Counted from the stretch's first letter, positions 34,034-43,150 are shown. The stretch is DNA of 64,000 nt from an uncultured Bacteroidales bacterium (GCA_905234275.1 CAJOHD010000001.1:564838-628837); one strand, 5' to 3'. Program-made: numbers and translations. Notes: generated from the letters alone by a model not told the origin.

Positions 34034-35451
34034 GATTTCTTTTTTCTGTATTCTTCAATCAAATCCATAATGTTCGGGTTGCTCGTGAGGTTTTCTGCGT
34101 CGAAATTCAGGAACTCAATATGTCCGTCATAGTCTTTGTCGAGTGCCATCTCCAGCGTCAACAATCCCGATTCTGTCATATCCTGCGCAAAATATATGAA
34201 AGCTTTGCGATACAGCAAAGCCGCATTGTTCGGGAGTATCAGAAGTCCGCGCTCCAATGCCTCCATGGCCTTCTCGGGGTCGTCTTTCAAAACGTAACAC
34301 TCCATCATTGAGATATACACGTTCTCGTCGTACGGATTCAGATCCAGAATCTCATTGACGAACTTCAAAGCATTGTCGTATTCTTGAAGTTTGTTGTATT
34401 CCTCAACGATAACGTACATATAATCAGTGTTGTAGGGCGACAAAGTATGCGCGTGCTTCAGGAATTTTATTGCCGACTCAGGATTGTTTTCATCGCTTAG
34501 CACAAAGCCGATGCCAGCGTATGCCTCCGGAAGCTTGTCGTCAAGCTTCATGGCTTTATGGTAAATCTTCAGCGCTTCCTCGTTGTTGCCGGTTTTTGCG
34601 AACGCTTCGCCATACAAACAAAGGAGCAATGCCGATTCGGCGTTGTATCTCTTGGCTTCCTCAACGATTTCTATCGTTTCCTTGAATCTGTCAAGTTCAT
34701 TTAAGGCTGTTGCAATGTCGACATAACCTTTTTTAAAATGAGGGTCAATAGCCACGGCATATTCGAACTGTTCGATGGCGTTTTCGAGTTGTCCCATGCG
34801 CACATAGCAGTTGCCGAGTGCCATCCAAGCAGGGATGCTGTACGGATTTTTGTCGATTTCTTTGCGAAAAAACTCTAATCCTTCTTCCATTCGATGAAGC
34901 ATGGAATAGCAGTTTCTTATTTCAAAATATTGATTGTCAATATCTTCAGCTTTATCAATACCTAATTTGAAAAACTTGAGCGCATTTTCCATGTCGCCAA
35001 GATTCTCATATTCGACGGCGATGAAATTGTAAATATCCTCACAATCCTTGAAATCGAACTCCTTGGCTGCTTTCATGTAAGCGTTGATGGCTTTCTGATG
35101 CTCGCCCAAATCGGAATGGCAGGCCGCTAAAGTGAGCAGATAATCGGCGTCATCACGGTCCAAATCAGCATTTTTTAAAGTAGATAGCGCTTCCTTGGCA
35201 TGCGAGTTCGCAAGAAGTTGTTTAGCTTTTATGATATTGATAATCGGGTTGTTAGGATGATATTTGACGGCGATATCAGCGGCTAAATTTGCTCTTTTGA
35301 TGTTGTTTTGCTGAAGATAATGCTCCAAAATGACATTCAATTCGTCGGCGTCGAAATAGCATGACTGATGCTGCTTCACCATCTCCTCGAAGCGGTTTAC
35401 CAGCTCTTTCACGTCCATGTCGTCATCCAAAAAATTGTCGTCGTCGAACAT
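34030..35451 (-). CDS. TPR-repeat protein, cytoplasmic
   Basis: A 473-residue protein built almost entirely of tetratricopeptide repeats (roughly 10 units from residue 40 to 445; good examples are IPAWMALGNCYVRMGQLENAIEQFEYAVAIDP and PEAYAGIGFVLSDENNPESAIKFLKHAHTLSP). It starts MFDDDNFLDDDMD, very acidic, without a signal peptide or membrane segment. It probably acts as a protein-binding scaffold. It is the first gene of a unit with the exporter, aroE and possibly tex. Partner unknown. Confidence 0.88.
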   Translation of the reverse strand: MFDDDNFLDDDMDVKELVNRFEEMVKQHQSCYFDADELNVILEHYLQQNNIKRANLAADIAVKYHPNNPIINIIKAKQLLANSHAKEALSTLKNADLDRDDADYLLTLAACHSDLGEHQKAINAYMKAAKEFDFKDCEDIYNFIAVEYENLGDMENALKFFKLGIDKAEDIDNQYFEIRNCYSMLHRMEEGLEFFRKEIDKNPYSIPAWMALGNCYVRMGQLENAIEQFEYAVAIDPHFKKGYVDIATALNELDRFKETIEIVEEAKRYNAESALLLCLYGEAFAKTGNNEEALKIYHKAMKLDDKLPEAYAGIGFVLSDENNPESAIKFLKHAHTLSPYNTDYMYVIVEEYNKLQEYDNALKFVNEILDLNPYDENVYISMMECYVLKDDPEKAMEALERGLLILPNNAALLYRKAFIYFAQDMTESGLLTLEMALDKDYDGHIEFLNFDAENLTSNPNIMDLIEEYRKKKS

Positions 35452-35466
35452 CTACAAAAATTTTTG

Positions 35467-35474
35467 CAAATATA
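35467..35474 (-). promoter_or_regulatory. Promoter of the TPR-aroE unit
   Basis: TATATTTG followed by a T-rich stretch on the minus strand. The predicted leader is about 10 nt. Confidence 0.6.
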
Positions 35475-35496
35475 TAAAAAAAATAAATACAACTTA

Positions 35497-35612
35497 GGGA
35501 TACTGAAAGCAATTTGAAAACGGAATCAATCATACAACTTTTTTAATGCCATTTGCAGAAATGCGACTTACCACAGGGTACTGAGAGCATTTCGAAAATG
35601 GTATTAAAAAAG
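35497..35612. repeat. Composite direct/inverted repeat before glmM
   Basis: Two diverged direct copies, starting GGGATACTGAAAGC (35497) and GGGTACTGAGAGC (35576), and an imperfect inverted repeat, arms 35538-35563 and 35588-35612 (CTTTTTTAAT / ATTAAAAAAG at the base) around a 24-nt loop. It lies between the divergent TPR and glmM promoters. No coding potential. Confidence 0.7.
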
Positions 35613-35623
35613 TGACCACATTA

Positions 35624-35655
35624 TTTGTAAAATTCAAATAAATATCATAATTTTG
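35624..35655 (+). promoter_or_regulatory. glmM promoter (-33 and -7)
   Basis: TTTG at 35624-35627, a 20-nt spacer, then TAATTTTG at 35648-35655 followed by C. One of the two cleanest matches to the full Bacteroidota promoter in the window. Confidence 0.75.
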
Positions 35656-35672
35656 CAGAAAAATTTTGAATT

Positions 35673-37055
35673 ATGCCTTTAATTAAATCAATTTCCGGAT
35701 TTCGCGGCACTATTGGTGGCAGACCGGACGACGGATTAACTCCGATTGATATCGTTAAGCTGACTTCAGCTTTTATTTGTTTGATAAGACGTGGTGGCGT
35801 TAAACGCCCTCGTATTGTTGTTGGTCGCGACGGACGACTTTCTGGAACGATGGTGAACCAATTGGTTTGCGGTAACTTGCAGGCTATGGGCGCTGATGTT
35901 ATTGACATCGGATTGAGCACAACTCCGACGACGGAGATCGCTGTCACAGAATTGAAAGCTGACGGCGGCGTGATCCTGACAGCTTCGCACAACCCGAAGG
36001 AGTGGAATGCTCTCAAACTCCTTGATAATAAAGGCGAATTCATCGATGCAGCTGACGGAAAATGGTTGCTCGAAAAGGCTGCTAAAGACGAATATGAGTT
36101 CTCTCCAATTGATGAAATTGGCACTTACACCTTGGCTGAAGGCTGGATTGAACGCCATGCTGACATGGTTTGCAAGCTTCCATTGGTGAAAAAAGAACTT
36201 ATCGAGAAAGCTAATCTAAAAGTCGTTGTTGACGGCGTGAATTCAACAGGTGGCATGGCTATCCCGATGTTACTCAGAAAGTTAGGAGTTAAGAATATCA
36301 TTGAGCTCAACTGCGAGGTGACAGGAAAATTTGCTCACAATCCAGAGCCGTTGGCAGTCAACTTAGTCGACACCTGCGCAAAGGTTAAGGAATGTGGTGC
36401 TGACCTCGGCATCGTCGTTGACCCTGACGTCGACCGTCTCGCATTTATCAATGAAAAAGGTGAGATGTACGGTGAGGAATATACCCTTGTGACTGTTGCT
36501 TCATATATTTTGGAACATAAAAAAGGCAACACAGTCTCAAATCTTTCGTCAACTCGTGCTTTACGCGACGTTACCAATGCCGCTGGTGGCAAATATTCAG
36601 CTGCTGCAGTGGGTGAGGTTAACGTGGTTGCTAAGATGAAAGAAGTCGGTGCTGTCATCGGTGGTGAAGGCAATGGAGGCGTCATCTATCCTGAGATTCA
36701 CTACGGTCGTGATGCCCTCGTCGGTGTCGGATTGTTCCTGACATATCTTGTTGAAAATCATTGCACTGTGTCAGAATTGAAGAAGAAATTCCCACTATAT
36801 TATATGTCGAAGAACAAGATTCAGCTTACGCCTCAGACTGATGTCGATGGTATCCTTGCAAAACTTGCTGACAAGTTCAAGAACGAGCAGGTTACCACCA
36901 TCGATGGCGTGAAGATTGACTTTGCTGACGGTTGGGTGCATCTCCGCAAATCGAACACAGAGCCTATAATCCGCGTTTATTCTGAAGGCAAATCTGAAGC
37001 AGAAGCCAACAGACTTGCACAGATGATGCTGGATGAAGCTAAAAAAATGATGTAA
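35673..37055 (+). CDS. glmM: Phosphoglucosamine mutase
   Basis: A 460-residue alpha-D-phosphohexomutase, the step after GlmS in UDP-GlcNAc synthesis (glucosamine-6-P to glucosamine-1-P). The phosphoserine is Ser105 in TASHNP (103-108), the magnesium loop is DPDVDRLAF, the sugar loop is GGEGNGGVIYPEIHYGRD, and the phosphate-binding loop is RKSNTEPIIRVYSE. The start SGFRGTIGG and the GEGNGG loop favour glmM over a phosphomannomutase. The second hexomutase at 39283 differs in these loops. A small gene follows after one base. Confidence 0.88.
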   Translation: MPLIKSISGFRGTIGGRPDDGLTPIDIVKLTSAFICLIRRGGVKRPRIVVGRDGRLSGTMVNQLVCGNLQAMGADVIDIGLSTTPTTEIAVTELKADGGVILTASHNPKEWNALKLLDNKGEFIDAADGKWLLEKAAKDEYEFSPIDEIGTYTLAEGWIERHADMVCKLPLVKKELIEKANLKVVVDGVNSTGGMAIPMLLRKLGVKNIIELNCEVTGKFAHNPEPLAVNLVDTCAKVKECGADLGIVVDPDVDRLAFINEKGEMYGEEYTLVTVASYILEHKKGNTVSNLSSTRALRDVTNAAGGKYSAAAVGEVNVVAKMKEVGAVIGGEGNGGVIYPEIHYGRDALVGVGLFLTYLVENHCTVSELKKKFPLYYMSKNKIQLTPQTDVDGILAKLADKFKNEQVTTIDGVKIDFADGWVHLRKSNTEPIIRVYSEGKSEAEANRLAQMMLDEAKKMM

Positions 37056-37056
37056 T

Positions 37057-37284
37057 ATGAAAAAACGCCATCACAGAAGTTACAAGTACCACGCGATAAC
37101 GTTCAAGTTGTCGCAGGGACAGTACAAGTCGCTCAAGAACTACTGCAAGGCGCGTAGAACCACGCCTATCAAGCTGATAAAGAAAAATATCGAGCGGTTT
37201 ATATCACATTATGAATATGGGGTTCCAGAGGAATTGTATCTCTGTGAGAATCAGCTCAATTTATTTGAGGAGATTAACGATTAA
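37057..37284 (+). CDS. Small basic protein, unknown
   Basis: A 75-residue protein starting one base after the glmM stop, so it is co-transcribed. It is basic at the N-terminus (KKRHHRSYK), then ITFKLSQGQYKSLKNYCKARRTTPIKLIKKNIERFI, a strand-helix-helix arrangement that could be a ribbon-helix-helix-like DNA-binding fold, then an acidic tail (YLCENQLNLFEEIND). No family is recognised with confidence. Codon use looks like that of its neighbours, and the last 11 nt overlap recR on the other strand. Confidence 0.72.
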   Translation: MKKRHHRSYKYHAITFKLSQGQYKSLKNYCKARRTTPIKLIKKNIERFISHYEYGVPEELYLCENQLNLFEEIND

Positions 37285-37882
37285 ATGGCATTCGGTTCGC
37301 TATTGAGCGTCCCAATGTCACCTCATCGGCAAATTCCAAGGCATCGCCTACGGCGATGCCTTTTGCTATTGTCGTAATCTGTCCTTCAAAATGCTGTAAC
37401 ATCTTGAAAATGTAATAGTTAGTGGTGTCGCCTTCGATGGTGGCAGGCAACGCCAATATGATTTCTCTGAAATTTTCGTTTATGCTTCTGTCAATGAGCT
37501 CCTTGATCCTCAAATCGTTGGGAGAGATGCCGTTTATCGGGTCGATGACACCTCCGAGGACGTGATAAACACCGTTGAACGAGCCTGTGCGTTCAATAGC
37601 CATTACATCGCGCATGTCGGCGACAACACAAAGCAACTCATTGTCTCTCTTGGGATTAGAACAGATGGAACAATGATCGCTGTCGCTGATGTTGTAACAT
37701 TTTTTGCATAAAACGATATTGTTTCGCATGTTTAGCAGCGACTGTGAAAGTGAGTCGGTGACCACTTTTTCTTCGCCAAGAAGATGCAAAGCAAGTCTCA
37801 AAGCCGTTTTTCTGCCAATGCCAGGCAGTTTAGCGAGCTCATCGACCGCTTTTTCCAACAAAATTGAAGAATATTCCGCCAT
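37274..37882 (-). CDS. recR: Recombination protein RecR
   Basis: A 202-residue RecR of the RecFOR gap-repair pathway, loading RecA at single-stranded gaps. The helix-hairpin-helix is LAKLPGIGRKTALRLALHLL (about 15-34). The zinc finger is CKKCYNISDSDHCSIC (about 57-72), with the Toprim domain after it (VVADMRDVMAIERTG, YHVLGGVIDP). Full length. The upstream TPR lipoprotein gene ends 3 nt before its start. Confidence 0.97.
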   Translation of the reverse strand: MAEYSSILLEKAVDELAKLPGIGRKTALRLALHLLGEEKVVTDSLSQSLLNMRNNIVLCKKCYNISDSDHCSICSNPKRDNELLCVVADMRDVMAIERTGSFNGVYHVLGGVIDPINGISPNDLRIKELIDRSINENFREIILALPATIEGDTTNYYIFKMLQHFEGQITTIAKGIAVGDALEFADEVTLGRSIANRMPFNR

Positions 37883-37885
37883 AAA

Positions 37886-38305
37886 CTATTCGTAATAATC
37901 GCAGAATTTAACGTAGTCTTCCATGTTCTGACGACCATATTTTTCAGCTAATTTGAAATAATAGCAAGCCATGGAATAGTCGTTTTGTCTTCTGTAAATA
38001 AGGCCGATGTTGAAATATGGATCGGCATAATCCGACTTCAACTCAATGGCTTTGTTCCAATCTTTGAAAGCTTGGTCGTTCTTGAAATTGTTGCTGTAGG
38101 CGCAGCCGCGATAGTAATATGCCTCGTAGTTATTCTCATCATATTTAATCGCTTTGTCGAAAAACTCGATTGCTTCGTCAACTTGCGATGTATAAAGGTA
38201 ATCAATGCCTTTGTCAAGAAACACTCTTGATTTCTCGGGATTCGGCCCGCAACTGACCATTGCCATCAAAACACTAAAACATACTGCAATTAAAATCTTT
38301 TTCAT
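37886..38305 (-). CDS. TPR lipoprotein
   Basis: A 139-residue lipoprotein: signal 1-18, Cys19 in MVSCGPNPEK, then three tetratricopeptide repeats (about 28-130, for example YEAYYYRGCAYSNNFKNDQAFKDWNKAIELK). It is likely in the periplasm or inner leaflet of the outer membrane, as a protein-binding module. It is followed after 3 nt by recR, an unrelated function, so the pairing seems to be transcriptional convenience. Confidence 0.85.
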   Translation of the reverse strand: MKKILIAVCFSVLMAMVSCGPNPEKSRVFLDKGIDYLYTSQVDEAIEFFDKAIKYDENNYEAYYYRGCAYSNNFKNDQAFKDWNKAIELKSDYADPYFNIGLIYRRQNDYSMACYYFKLAEKYGRQNMEDYVKFCDYYE

Positions 38306-38373
38306 ATTTAAACTTTAAACTATAATACTATAAACTTAAAAACTACTCTCAACTTTCAACTCTCAACTCTCAA
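38306..38373. repeat. Short-period spacer repeat
   Basis: Units of TATAAAC type followed by several copies of TCAACTC fill the gap between the DUF2279 gene and the TPR lipoprotein gene. No promoter box is seen in it. Confidence 0.6.
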
Positions 38374-39282
38374 CTAAAAATAGATCCAATGCCACACCCA
38401 GTCGCCACCAGTGTTATATTCGATAGCTGGGAACGGCATCTTGAAAATATTCAATACTTTAAACGTATATTTTAAAACTTTATTGTTTGTCGGAATCTTA
38501 GTAAAATCAACGTCTAAAGAGAAGTAGAACTGTCGTTCGCGGTCGTAATAGGGTATGGGTTTGCCGTTGTGCTCCAAAGCATTTTCATAACCTCCGGTCA
38601 TGCCGGTTGCGCCATATCCAAAAGCGAAGTTAAGCCATGCAGGGAACTTGCTTTCCTTATTGAGAAACAACGACTTAAAGTTAAACGAAGCCCAATATGT
38701 CTGACCATTGTAATCTTTTATCGTCTGCTGTAAAAAATTCGAGCCGAGCACGTCGGGACGATAATCTGCAAATTCTGTTGTGTGGAAAGAGTATTTCAAT
38801 GTGATGCGCTGCTCATGCCACAAAAACTGCTGTCCGATAAACAAGCCAGCTCCTAAGGTGTTGGCTGCCATATCGCCCCACGAGAAACCCCATTCTGAAG
38901 ATAAACCGTCGAAAACCTCAACTGTCGTTAGAAATGCAAGTCCCAATGTACCGCCGAACCATATAGAGCGTGTTTCGTCAAGACCGGCATCACGAAGCAT
39001 TTCGTAACCGAACGAGCCGACGATGTACGAAGTGGTTCCATGCCCGATTTTGTCCATCTGCATCCACTCGCCATTGTCGTTGTAAAAATGAAACTTCGAC
39101 TGCGGATAGTCAGCGTACCAGGCAAAATACAGACCAGTCATCGATACGGCATACAACGTCAACTCGGTGCCAACGACGATTTTCACGTTCCTTTTGACTT
39201 TCGCCGGATCCCTCAGAGTGTCTTGCGCTGACGCTGATAACACGCTGAGAATCAGTAGTATCGATAAAAGAATTTTCTTCAT
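38374..39282 (-). CDS. DUF2279 protein, exported
   Basis: A 302-residue protein with signal peptide 1-19 (ending ASAQ). The DUF2279 core lies at about 55-160: WMQMDKIGHGTTSYIVGSFGYEML, with hydrophobic helices and a conserved DKIGH, then GFSWGDMAANTLGAG. The C-terminal half is beta-rich and aromatic (WASFNFKSLFL, FYFSLDVDFTKI), consistent with an outer-membrane location. Function unknown. It starts directly after the stop of the hexomutase gene and is the last gene of the dapF-to-DUF2279 unit. Confidence 0.82.
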   Translation of the reverse strand: MKKILLSILLILSVLSASAQDTLRDPAKVKRNVKIVVGTELTLYAVSMTGLYFAWYADYPQSKFHFYNDNGEWMQMDKIGHGTTSYIVGSFGYEMLRDAGLDETRSIWFGGTLGLAFLTTVEVFDGLSSEWGFSWGDMAANTLGAGLFIGQQFLWHEQRITLKYSFHTTEFADYRPDVLGSNFLQQTIKDYNGQTYWASFNFKSLFLNKESKFPAWLNFAFGYGATGMTGGYENALEHNGKPIPYYDRERQFYFSLDVDFTKIPTNNKVLKYTFKVLNIFKMPFPAIEYNTGGDWVWHWIYF

Positions 39283-40635
39283 TTATTTCTTGAATTCTTC
39301 AACAATTCCAGAAACAGTCTTTAAAATCTCTTTCAGTTTATTCTCATCCTTAGCCTCGCATAAAAATCTCAGATACGGCTCGGTGTTCGATGGTCTGATA
39401 TTCAACCACCAGTCTTGATAATCAAGGCGATAGCCGTCGAAATCGAGGAAACGCTCTGGCTTTTCGAGATTCATGAAATGGTCGCGGACAGCATCCATGG
39501 CTTCTTGCTTCTTCTCGATGGTGAAGTTTATCTCACCAGAGTTGTGATAGCCTGATATCTCTTTGATAATCATCGACATCGACTTGCCTTCCGCCTTGAA
39601 TTTTGCCAACAAACGAAGCACCAGCAATGCTGCCATGATGCCTGAATCGGAATAGTAGAAATCGCGGAAGTAGTAGTGACCGGCTAGCTCGCCGCCAAAA
39701 CATCCGTCGAGTTCGCGGAGCTTCAAAGCGGCATAGGCACGACCGACTCGCCATGTCTCGACTTTGGCGTTGTATAGCTTTCCAAGGTATTCCTGGATGG
39801 CTCGTGATGACCTAATGTCTTGAAGCACAATGCCTTTCTGCTTCTTCTCGCCAAGGAAGTAATTGCCCAAGAAGGCGATGATCAAGTCAGGGGAGATGAA
39901 CTGACCTTTTTCGTCGATGAAAGTGATGCGGTCGGCGTCACCGTCGAACAACAGACCGATGTCGCATTTGTGTTTCAGCACTAGCTCCTTGATTTGCTCC
40001 TGATTCTCAGCCTCAAGAGGATTTGGCTCGTGACCTGGGAAACGTCCGTCGAGGGTGTCATTAATATAATAAGGTGTGTCGCCGAGCAACTTCTTGATGA
40101 AGATGTTCGACGCTCCGTTACTGCAATCAACAGCGACCTTCAAATTACTGATGTCACCAAGGAATTGCTTTTGATAATCAATGTATTGAGCATAAACATC
40201 GATTTCTTTTGTGACGCCTCTTTGTGCTGCGACGACAGCTTTTTTGTCTGATGCCACCAATGCCTCGAGTTTGTTCAATCCGGTGTCATATCCGACAGGT
40301 TTTGCATCTTTCGCACTGATTTTGAATCCGTTATGGTTCGATGGGTTGTGTGATGCCGTAATCATAACCGATGCATCGTAACCGAATTTTGCTGTTGTCC
40401 AGTAAATCAATGGGGTGGTGGAGAGCCCGACGCTGTCGACGTTGACGCCGCGGTCGTTCAGACCTTTGGTAAGCTGAGCAAATGCTGTGTCAGATGACAA
40501 ACGCATATCTCTTCCCACCAAGTATGTCTTGGCTGGCAATACATCCGGCAGGAAATATCCGATTCTGTAGGCGATTTCTTCGTTGAGGTCAGTGCCCCAA
40601 ACGCCTCTGATGTCGTATGCTTTGAATGCTTTCAT
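39283..40635 (-). CDS. Phosphomannomutase/phosphoglucomutase
   Basis: A 450-residue alpha-D-phosphohexomutase of the ManB/AlgC type. It has the entry KAYDIRGVWGTDL, Ser95 in TASHNP (93-98), the magnesium loop FDGDADRITFID, the sugar-specificity loop CFGGELAGHYYFRDF and the phosphate loop RPSNTEPYLRF. The GGELAGHYYF loop is that of enzymes acting on mannose or glucose phosphates, which feed sugar nucleotides for capsule and LPS. It lies in a tight operon: its start overlaps mltG by 4 nt. Confidence 0.92.
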   Translation of the reverse strand: MKAFKAYDIRGVWGTDLNEEIAYRIGYFLPDVLPAKTYLVGRDMRLSSDTAFAQLTKGLNDRGVNVDSVGLSTTPLIYWTTAKFGYDASVMITASHNPSNHNGFKISAKDAKPVGYDTGLNKLEALVASDKKAVVAAQRGVTKEIDVYAQYIDYQKQFLGDISNLKVAVDCSNGASNIFIKKLLGDTPYYINDTLDGRFPGHEPNPLEAENQEQIKELVLKHKCDIGLLFDGDADRITFIDEKGQFISPDLIIAFLGNYFLGEKKQKGIVLQDIRSSRAIQEYLGKLYNAKVETWRVGRAYAALKLRELDGCFGGELAGHYYFRDFYYSDSGIMAALLVLRLLAKFKAEGKSMSMIIKEISGYHNSGEINFTIEKKQEAMDAVRDHFMNLEKPERFLDFDGYRLDYQDWWLNIRPSNTEPYLRFLCEAKDENKLKEILKTVSGIVEEFKK

Positions 40636-41687
40636 TTGTATATCTTGTTTTTGTTTAGTGCTTTTCTGTATTTCTCAGCGTTCCTGTTGTGCTCGGTGAT
40701 ATTCCTTGCAAACACATGGTATCCTGAAAGGTCGTCCTTGGCGCAGAAGTAGAAATAATTGTGCTTCTCAGCGTTCAGAACGGCATCGATTGCTGCTATC
40801 GACGGAATGCATATCGGTCCAGGAGGAAGCCCCGCGTATTTGTAAGTATTATAAGGAGAATCAATGTTTTTATGAACATCGAGAACTCTCCTGATGTTGT
40901 AATCGCCCAAAGCGAAGACAAGGGTTGGATCGGCTTGCAAAGGCCAATGTTTGTTCAGACGATTTAAATAAACACCAGCAATCCTTGGCATTTCTGAAGT
41001 CTTTGTCGTTTCCTTGTCCACAATTGAAGCCAAAATGCTGACTTCTTTTGGTGTGAGTTTGATGTCTTTGGCTTTCTGCAACCTTGATTCGTTCCAAAAA
41101 CGGTTGTGTTCCGCTACCATCTTCTCCACGAAATCGTCGGCGTCGGTGTTCCAATAATACTCGTAAGTATTTGGTATAAAGGTAGTTGCGTCAACTTCTT
41201 CGTTGTTTCTGATCTCGTTGATGATGGATAATGAATCTGCCTCAATCTGCTCGCTGATGCGTCCTGCAAGCTGCTCTACAGTGCGCATATTGTTGAAAAC
41301 GACCTTCACCGGTGTTTGGTAACCCATGCGTAACATGTTGATTAACTGTTGGTTAGTCATGCCGTCAGTCAAAACATATCTTCCTGGATGTACATTTTCA
41401 TTATAATGCGATTTCTTTGCAAGCCAGTCGAAAGCGCTCTTGCTTTTTAAGACTTTCAACGATATTATTTCGTTTTTAACATATTGATAATCAACACCAG
41501 TAGGAATGTATAGCGATACATCTTTTCCGTCGGCTGTTTGTATAATCGGTTTTGTAATGTAAAGATAGTTTCTTGCGAAAAATACGACAGCAGCACAAAT
41601 TATCACAAAGAAAACCAAAAGGATTTTGCGCCTTCTGATCCTCTCTTTTTGTCGTCTGGTTTTATATTCTATTCTATAGCTGCTCAT
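40632..41687 (-). CDS. mltG: Endolytic transglycosylase MltG
   Basis: A 351-residue MltG (YceG family), an inner-membrane enzyme that cuts nascent glycan strands and sets their length. It has a basic cytoplasmic N-terminus (about 1-20), one membrane segment (about 23-42), and the YceG domain with the catalytic Glu in LASIVDKETT, then NTYKYAGLPPGPICIPSIAAIDAVLN near the C-terminus. Full length for the family. Coupled by 4-nt overlaps with the acetyltransferase upstream and the hexomutase downstream. Confidence 0.95.
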   Translation of the reverse strand: MSSYRIEYKTRRQKERIRRRKILLVFFVIICAAVVFFARNYLYITKPIIQTADGKDVSLYIPTGVDYQYVKNEIISLKVLKSKSAFDWLAKKSHYNENVHPGRYVLTDGMTNQQLINMLRMGYQTPVKVVFNNMRTVEQLAGRISEQIEADSLSIINEIRNNEEVDATTFIPNTYEYYWNTDADDFVEKMVAEHNRFWNESRLQKAKDIKLTPKEVSILASIVDKETTKTSEMPRIAGVYLNRLNKHWPLQADPTLVFALGDYNIRRVLDVHKNIDSPYNTYKYAGLPPGPICIPSIAAIDAVLNAEKHNYFYFCAKDDLSGYHVFARNITEHNRNAEKYRKALNKNKIYK

Positions 41688-42208
41688 TTCTTGTTAATAT
41701 ATTGATATTCAATCTGATCGATGAATCCATCGGCTGTTCTGCACCATTGTTTTCTTACACCGCATCTTTCAAATCCCAACGACTCGAAAAGGAACATGCT
41801 TTCGACGTTTGATGCCAATATTAAAGCATATATCTGATTGAGTAACAATGTGTTAAAACAATAATCAGATAGTAGTTTTATTGCATTTTTAGCATATCCT
41901 TTACCTCGATATTTCTCGTCAACAAGAACTCCGAAGCCGGCTCTCAGGTTGAACTCGTCATAATCATAAATGTCGATGCATCCGACTTGATCGCCGTTTT
42001 TAGCATCTTCAATCATCAGTCGGAGTTGTTTCTCGCTCATCAAGTCGTTGTTATTCAACAAAAACTGTTCAATCTGACGCATGGAAAAAGGCACTCGCGT
42101 CTCGCTGTCGCGCCACACACTCATGTCGTTTTCCCAGCGGTAAATCAATTCTGCATCGTGGGGCTCGGCTATTCGCAAAGAAATTATGTCGTTTTTTATG
42201 AACATCAT
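41684..42208 (-). CDS. GNAT-family N-acetyltransferase
   Basis: A 174-residue RimJ/RimL-type GNAT protein. The acetyl-CoA-binding segment is GVLVDEKYRGKGYAKNAIKLL (about 92-112, pattern R-G-x-G-x-A). It is followed by the NQIYALILASNVESMFLFESLGFERCG block typical of the family. The substrate, an amine on a protein, amino acid or nucleotide sugar, cannot be told. Its start overlaps the dapF stop (ATGA). Being between dapF and mltG hints at envelope metabolism, but that is inference only. Confidence 0.88.
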   Translation of the reverse strand: MMFIKNDIISLRIAEPHDAELIYRWENDMSVWRDSETRVPFSMRQIEQFLLNNNDLMSEKQLRLMIEDAKNGDQVGCIDIYDYDEFNLRAGFGVLVDEKYRGKGYAKNAIKLLSDYCFNTLLLNQIYALILASNVESMFLFESLGFERCGVRKQWCRTADGFIDQIEYQYINKK

Positions 42209-43011
42209 TTTGCAAAGATATAAAATCCGTCGAAGACATGTGTCGCCGGACCTGATAAGACTATGTTTTTGATAGCGTTTCCTGCTTTTTCAAATCTCAC
42301 GTTGAGTGTCGCAAGAGTAGTTTTTATGTTGATGTTGTCGCCGCCATACCACAATGCTGCAGCAATTGCCGAAGCTGTCACGCCAGTGCCGCAAGCTAAC
42401 GTCTCGTCTTCAACACCACGTTCAAAAGTTCTGATATGATACTGATTGTCAATAACTTCCATGAAATCGACATTCACACCATCGGTGGAAATCGTTTTGT
42501 CATTTCTGATCTCCGCGCCATGTTTTCTGACATCAAAATTCTTTAAATCATTAACACGAGTCACATAATGCGGTGAGCCTGTGTTGATAAGTAGTCGATT
42601 ATCGTTCAAATCGAAGCTCTCGATGTCGCGCATCGTGATGGAAACCATGTATTCGTTGTCGGAATTCTTTGTGACTAACGCTTTGTGAATGCCGTCAATC
42701 GCTTCATATTCAAGATGTTGTGGCGCCAAGCCTTCTTCAACCGCGAATGCTGAGATGCATCTTCCGCCATTTCCACAGAAAGTGCTCTCGTGACCATCGC
42801 AATTGTAGTATTTCATCTTGAAATCATATTTTTCAGAAGGCAAAACAATAATCAAACCATCAGCTCCGACTCCAGTTCTGCGGTCGCAAATCTCTTTAAC
42901 CTCGTCGTCCGACAAACTGACAGGCGAATTTATAGCATTTATCATGACAAAATCGTTGCCAGCGCCATGATATTTGCTGAACTTAATTTTATGATAATCA
43001 GTGCTTTGCAT
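42205..43011 (-). CDS. dapF: Diaminopimelate epimerase
   Basis: A 268-residue PLP-independent epimerase turning LL-DAP into meso-DAP for peptidoglycan and lysine. The two catalytic cysteines are Cys79 in FCGNGGRC and the Cys of ACGTGVTASA (about residue 210). The start motif FSKYHGAGNDFVMI is typical. ATG 43011 is chosen; the frame is open for ten more codons upstream, but these add nothing conserved. It is the first gene of the dapF-GNAT-mltG-hexomutase-DUF2279 unit. No clear -7 box is seen in front of it. Confidence 0.96.
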   Translation of the reverse strand: MQSTDYHKIKFSKYHGAGNDFVMINAINSPVSLSDDEVKEICDRRTGVGADGLIIVLPSEKYDFKMKYYNCDGHESTFCGNGGRCISAFAVEEGLAPQHLEYEAIDGIHKALVTKNSDNEYMVSITMRDIESFDLNDNRLLINTGSPHYVTRVNDLKNFDVRKHGAEIRNDKTISTDGVNVDFMEVIDNQYHIRTFERGVEDETLACGTGVTASAIAAALWYGGDNINIKTTLATLNVRFEKAGNAIKNIVLSGPATHVFDGFYIFAK

Positions 43012-43076
43012 AATTGTTTTAAAATATTTCACCAAAAGCAAAAGTTTGGCAAGAAATTTGTTGTAAAAATAGTAAA

Positions 43077-43084
43077 TATTTTTG
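43077..43084 (+). promoter_or_regulatory. Promoter of htrA-rpoD
   Basis: TATTTTTG, 66 nt before the ATG. TTTG at 43057-43060 is the only -33 candidate, with a short 16-nt spacer. Confidence 0.5.
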
Positions 43085-43150
43085 AAGAAAGCACAAGAAT
43101 ATTAAAATTTTAGCGTTAATATGCTAAGAAACTTTTAAAAACTTAATAAA

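Noticed and set aside
42213..42220. TATCTTTG as a promoter for the GNAT gene
   Set aside because: It lies inside the last codons of dapF and would start transcription at or after the GNAT ATG. Coupled translation from the operon explains the gene better.
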